Source: Candidatus Wolfebacteria bacterium GWA1_42_9 (lineage in GTDB: Bacteria; Patescibacteriota; Minisyncoccia; UBA6257; JAGOQP01). Taken from it: a DNA stretch of 7,556 nt. Of this stretch, positions 6,293-7,556 are shown one piece after another. Each line of letters begins with the position of its first letter. Position 1 is the stretch's first letter. The notes beneath the pieces were generated by a model. That model was given only the letters and a program-made list of their open reading frames with translations. It had not been told where the DNA came from and made no database searches. Position numbers and translations under genes: made by a program. The stretch spans positions 32,040-39,595 of the forward strand of contig MGIN01000006.1 of the NCBI GenBank assembly GCA_001793775.1. The letters run 5' to 3'.

Positions 6293-6305
6293 AGGCACTC
6301 GGGTC
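6293..6305. repeat. 13-bp direct repeat, copy 2
   Basis: This is the second copy of AGGCACTCGGGTC. It sits between the stop of the GIY-YIG gene (6322) and the ATG of the membrane peptide (6265). Unlike copy 1 it is not followed by a complementary arm, so it does not form the same hairpin. Confidence 0.75.
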
Positions 6306-6321
6306 TTCCTGTAAAAAGTTC

Positions 6322-6555
6322 TTATAAAAAATGTTTTTTAATAAAAGCTCTGCCTGAGCCGGATTTTAAATATTTCTCAAACTCAAAGGCTTTGTATTTA
6401 TCAGGGGTCACAAAATAGAAATCTAATTTTATAGGTAATCTATTTGCTGTAGCTGGCACTTGACCTTTTTGATGTCTTTCCAGCCTGTTTTTGAGGTTAT
6501 CGGTACAGCCGACATAGTAGCTATTCTTACACTTTAGACTATAAATGTAATACAT
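6322..6555 (-). CDS. Stand-alone GIY-YIG nuclease domain protein (first)
   Basis: This 77-residue protein is a single minimal GIY-YIG domain of the UPF0213 type. The two signature strands read YIY (3-5) and YVG (14-16). The catalytic arginine is R24 in NRLERHQKG, and the metal-binding glutamate is E60 in AFEFEKYLKSGSGRAF, so the active-site set is complete. Such proteins are predicted DNA-cleaving enzymes; the biological role of the stand-alone form is not settled. The ATG at 6555 is preceded on the - strand by GGAGG at 6568-6572, 12 nt away, a slightly long but usable ribosome site. It is one of two distinct GIY-YIG genes in this window. They share only the domain pattern, so they are different subfamilies and not a recent duplication. 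Confidence 0.92.
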   Translation of the reverse strand: MYYIYSLKCKNSYYVGCTDNLKNRLERHQKGQVPATANRLPIKLDFYFVTPDKYKAFEFEKYLKSGSGRAFIKKHFL

Positions 6556-6592
6556 AAAAAGAAATCGCCTCCACTAAAGTTTCGGCGTACTA

Positions 6593-6674
6593 ATAGCGGA
6601 TTGCGTCACGCCGTAAGTTTTTTATAAACTAGATCCCGCTTTCGCGTGTCTATAGCGGATTTCATCACGCCGTA
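6593..6674. repeat. Pair of 23-bp direct repeats (59-bp period)
   Basis: The units at 6593-6615 and 6652-6674 begin ATAGCGGATT and end TCACGCCGTA, matching at 21 of 23 positions. They lie between tRNA-Ser and the first GIY-YIG gene. The second unit runs directly into the hairpin at 6675-6692. No coding potential is seen. Confidence 0.8.
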
Positions 6675-6692
6675 GCCACGCTTCAGCGTGGC
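6675..6692. repeat. Perfect 8-bp hairpin beyond tRNA-Ser 3' end
   Basis: GCCACGCT-TC-AGCGTGGC forms a perfect stem with a 2-nt loop, starting 5 nt past the discriminator base of tRNA-Ser on the - strand. It could mark the 3' end of the tRNA precursor, but no T-run follows on that strand, so it is not a classical terminator. Confidence 0.65.
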
Positions 6693-6697
6693 GAAGG

Positions 6698-6784
6698 CGG
6701 AGAGGCAGGGATTCGAACCCTGGAGGCCCTTGCGAGCCTAACACGTTAGCACCGTGTCCTATTAGACCACTCTAGCACCTCTCC
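6698..6784 (-). tRNA. tRNA-Ser (anticodon GCT)
   Basis: This is a class II tRNA of 87 nt. The acceptor GGAGAGG pairs with CCTCTCC and the discriminator is G, as expected for serine. The anticodon stem ACACG/CGTGT encloses loop GTGCTAA, giving anticodon GCT (AGC/AGU codons). A long variable arm of about 18 nt with an AGGC/GCCT stem follows, and the T-arm is CAGGG/CCCTG with TTCGAAT. No CCA is encoded. A GIY-YIG gene ends only 6 nt upstream of the mature 5' end. The first 16 nt of this tRNA are duplicated beyond that gene at 7070-7086. Confidence 0.95.
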
Positions 6785-6785
6785 G
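6769..6785. repeat. 17-bp direct repeat at tRNA-Ser 5' end, copy 1
   Basis: ACTCTAGCACCTCTCCG on the + strand covers nucleotides 1-16 of tRNA-Ser plus one flanking base. An identical copy lies at 7070-7086. The two copies bracket the second GIY-YIG gene. Confidence 0.92.
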
Positions 6786-6790
6786 TATTT

Positions 6791-7036
6791 TTATATCAAC
6801 CCGTATTTTCTTTTTATTTCTTCTCTCTTATATCCTTTTTTATACTCTAGCTCGAATTTGATTGCTTCTTTCTCATCTTTGCATTCGATTTTCTCAAGTA
6901 ATACTAGCGGGCGTCTACCTTTCAGCGACGGAGTGTGACCGGAATTATGTTCTTCTAACCTTCGCTCTATATTGTTAGTTTTGCCTATGTACAGGCCATT
7001 ATCCTTCAGACTTTTTAGAACATATACGTAATGCAT
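6791..7036 (-). CDS. Stand-alone GIY-YIG nuclease domain protein (second, tRNA-linked)
   Basis: This 81-residue single-domain GIY-YIG protein has strands YVY (3-5) and YIG (16-18). The catalytic arginine is R26 in NIERRLEEHNSG, then comes TPSLKGRRPLVLLE (35-48), and the metal-binding glutamate is E62 in EAIKFELEYKKG. The last part (YKREEIKRKYGLI) is basic and may add DNA contact. All expected active-site residues are present, so it is predicted to be active. The ATG at 7034-7036 has only a weak GGGG-type upstream signal, lying in the edge of the palindrome at 7050-7069. The gene is in the same orientation as tRNA-Ser, ends 6 nt before it and probably shares its transcript. It is bracketed by a 17-bp duplication of the tRNA 5' end, which points to a mobile origin. 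Confidence 0.93.
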   Translation of the reverse strand: MHYVYVLKSLKDNGLYIGKTNNIERRLEEHNSGHTPSLKGRRPLVLLEKIECKDEKEAIKFELEYKKGYKREEIKRKYGLI

Positions 7037-7049
7037 ACTAGCTTTGACC

Positions 7050-7069
7050 CCTGCCTGCCGGCAGGCAGG
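7050..7069. repeat. Perfect 20-bp palindrome, copy 2
   Basis: CCTGCCTGCCGGCAGGCAGG is fully self-complementary. It abuts the duplicated tRNA fragment that begins at 7070 and differs by one base from the copy at 2995-3014. It may form a cruciform or an RNA hairpin in the GIY-YIG leader. Confidence 0.88.
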
Positions 7070-7086
7070 ACTCTAGCACCTCTCCG
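7070..7086 (-). pseudogene. tRNA-Ser 5' fragment (17-bp repeat copy 2)
   Basis: On the - strand this reads C followed by the first 16 nt of tRNA-Ser(GCT), identical to the functional gene, and then diverges inside the D-loop. It lacks the remainder of a tRNA. It is probably the original 5' end of the tRNA gene, left behind when the GIY-YIG cassette inserted. Confidence 0.8.
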
Positions 7087-7129
7087 AGTTTAACCAATAA
7101 CTAATAACTCGTAATTGGTAACTAGATAA

Positions 7130-7158
7130 ATAATACAGAGAAAAACGAACAAAATCAA
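7130..7158 (-). promoter_or_regulatory. Promoter reading into the tRNA fragment, GIY-YIG gene and tRNA-Ser
   Basis: On the - strand, TTGATT (7153-7158) and TATTAT (7130-7135) are spaced by exactly 17 nt. The start point near 7123 would be about 37 nt before the tRNA-Ser 5' fragment, as expected for the ancestral tRNA-Ser promoter. An ACCAAT/ATTGGT inverted repeat (7093-7098 and 7114-7119) lies in the leader. Confidence 0.55.
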
Positions 7159-7165
7159 CGTTTAC

Positions 7166-7194
7166 TTGAAATGTTTATTCTTGTGTGGTATTAC
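7166..7194 (+). promoter_or_regulatory. Promoter of the GC-rich 91-aa gene
   Basis: TTGAAA (7166-7171), a 17-nt spacer and TATTAC (7189-7194) form a good sigma70-type promoter with a predicted start near 7201. The short leader carries a clear ribosome site, AAAGGGGG at about 7204-7211, 8 nt before the ATG at 7220. It is back to back with the leftward promoter at 7130-7158. Confidence 0.6.
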
Positions 7195-7219
7195 ATAAGA
7201 CAGAAAGGGGGAACGAACC

Positions 7220-7495
7220 ATGAGTTCGAGAAACAAAATTCTGGAGGGTCTCCACGTGACCATCAAGGAACATCTCGTGGAGCTTCGGGAGCTCTTCGGG
7301 TTTGAGTTCGAGCCCGAAGTAAATGCGCTCAGCTTAGAGGCGTGCCAGAGGTACGCCGAAAAGCTGAACAACCTACTCTCCTCGCTGAAGGAGATGCGGG
7401 AGAGAGATCCAGAACGCTTCCGGGAAGTCGTGGGGATCTGTAAGAGACTGAAGGATATCGACCTCATCGACATGTTCCTCAAAGCGGTGGACTGA
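7220..7495 (+). CDS. GC-rich small helical protein of unknown function
   Basis: This 91-residue, acidic and entirely helical soluble protein has no signal peptide or membrane segment and is not recognised. Two blocks of regular helix are visible: VTIKEHLVELRELFGFEFE (~13-31) and LEACQRYAEKLNNLLSSLKEMRERDPERFREVVGICKRLKDIDLIDMFLKAV (~39-90). Two cysteines, at 42 and 74, show no metal motif. The start is secure: a strong promoter, an AAAGGGGG ribosome site and no competing ATG nearby. Codon use favours CTC, GAG, AAG and CGG and is visibly GC-richer than every other gene here, suggesting transfer or membership of a separately evolving gene set. It is a single-gene unit ending in its own hairpin terminator. 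Confidence 0.85.
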   Translation: MSSRNKILEGLHVTIKEHLVELRELFGFEFEPEVNALSLEACQRYAEKLNNLLSSLKEMRERDPERFREVVGICKRLKDIDLIDMFLKAVD

Positions 7496-7520
7496 CCTCC
7501 TCCCGCGCCGCACGCCCTCT

Positions 7521-7552
7521 GCGCCGCACCTCTGGTGACGGCGCATTGCTTT
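7521..7552 (+). terminator. Terminator of the GC-rich 91-aa gene
   Basis: GCGCCG-CACC, loop TCT, GGTG-A-CGGCGC forms a 10-bp stem with one bulged A (7521-7544), followed by ATTGCTTTTA. It lies 26 nt beyond the stop codon. Confidence 0.75.
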
Positions 7553-7556
7553 TATC

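Larger units (their letters stand above)
6785..7069 (-). mobile_element. Putative GIY-YIG mini-cassette inserted at tRNA-Ser
   Basis: The segment between the two 17-bp tRNA-derived copies contains only the 81-aa GIY-YIG gene, a few flanking bases and a perfect 20-bp palindrome at its far end. Removing it with one copy of the repeat (about 301 bp) would leave an uninterrupted tRNA-Ser gene joined to the upstream promoter. This is inferred from sequence layout alone; no transposase or integrase is present. Confidence 0.5.

Noticed and set aside
6785..7086. Group I intron in tRNA-Ser
   Set aside because: The tRNA is complete on one side of the GIY-YIG gene and only its first 16 nt recur on the other, so nothing needs splicing; the few non-coding bases are too short for a group I core.
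7162..7482. Open frame of 106 codons on the - strand
   Set aside because: It is antisense to the GC-rich gene that has a promoter, ribosome site and terminator; the Ser/Arg-rich translation is typical of a shadow.

Overview
The window looks like a chromosomal piece of a Patescibacteria/CPR bacterium, probably Parcubacteria-like. This is inferred from several signs. Most genes are AT-leaning and small, and many proteins are unassignable, membrane-anchored or coiled-coil. There are small stand-alone GIY-YIG nucleases and a two-helix-plus-soluble-domain protein of a type I associate with this group. The tRNA genes carry no encoded CCA, Shine-Dalgarno signals are weak or absent on several genes, and intergenic regions hold short palindromic repeats. 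No marker gene fixes the lineage, so this is a judgement from style.

Left part (1-2432, + strand): a large protein of unknown function (6-1874, possibly truncated by the window edge) has a glycine-zipper hydrophobic stretch and what looks like a divergent LysM-type motif. It is followed 9 nt later by a 106-aa acidic helical protein (DUF5663-like). A promoter then drives two tandem tRNA-Arg genes with anticodons GCG and CCG.

Middle part (2435-5208): on the - strand lie argS (complete arginyl-tRNA synthetase) and, downstream of it, a membrane protein with a PH-like soluble part. A 165-nt intergenic region packed with an inverted repeat family separates them. An arginine synthetase within about 0.7 kb of two arginine tRNAs makes this a small arginine-decoding neighbourhood. 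A DUF378 small membrane protein diverges from argS and ends at a strong bidirectional terminator, which also faces the oncoming 224-aa membrane-anchored coiled-coil gene.

Right part (5940-7556): this is the accessory, repeat-rich end. It holds a 49-60 aa membrane peptide bracketed by a 13-bp direct repeat, a GIY-YIG gene, a 59-bp-period repeat pair, tRNA-Ser(GCT), and a second GIY-YIG gene directly upstream of that tRNA. The first 16 nt of tRNA-Ser plus one flanking base are duplicated on the far side of this second GIY-YIG gene and abut a perfect 20-bp palindrome. The simplest reading is a minimal GIY-YIG cassette that inserted in the tRNA D-loop and restored the tRNA. Back-to-back promoters then lead left into this cassette and right into a GC-rich, compositionally foreign 91-aa gene that ends at a hairpin terminator.

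No gene-free stretch exceeds 300 nt. No CRISPR array, insertion sequence transposase, integrase or replication origin was seen.
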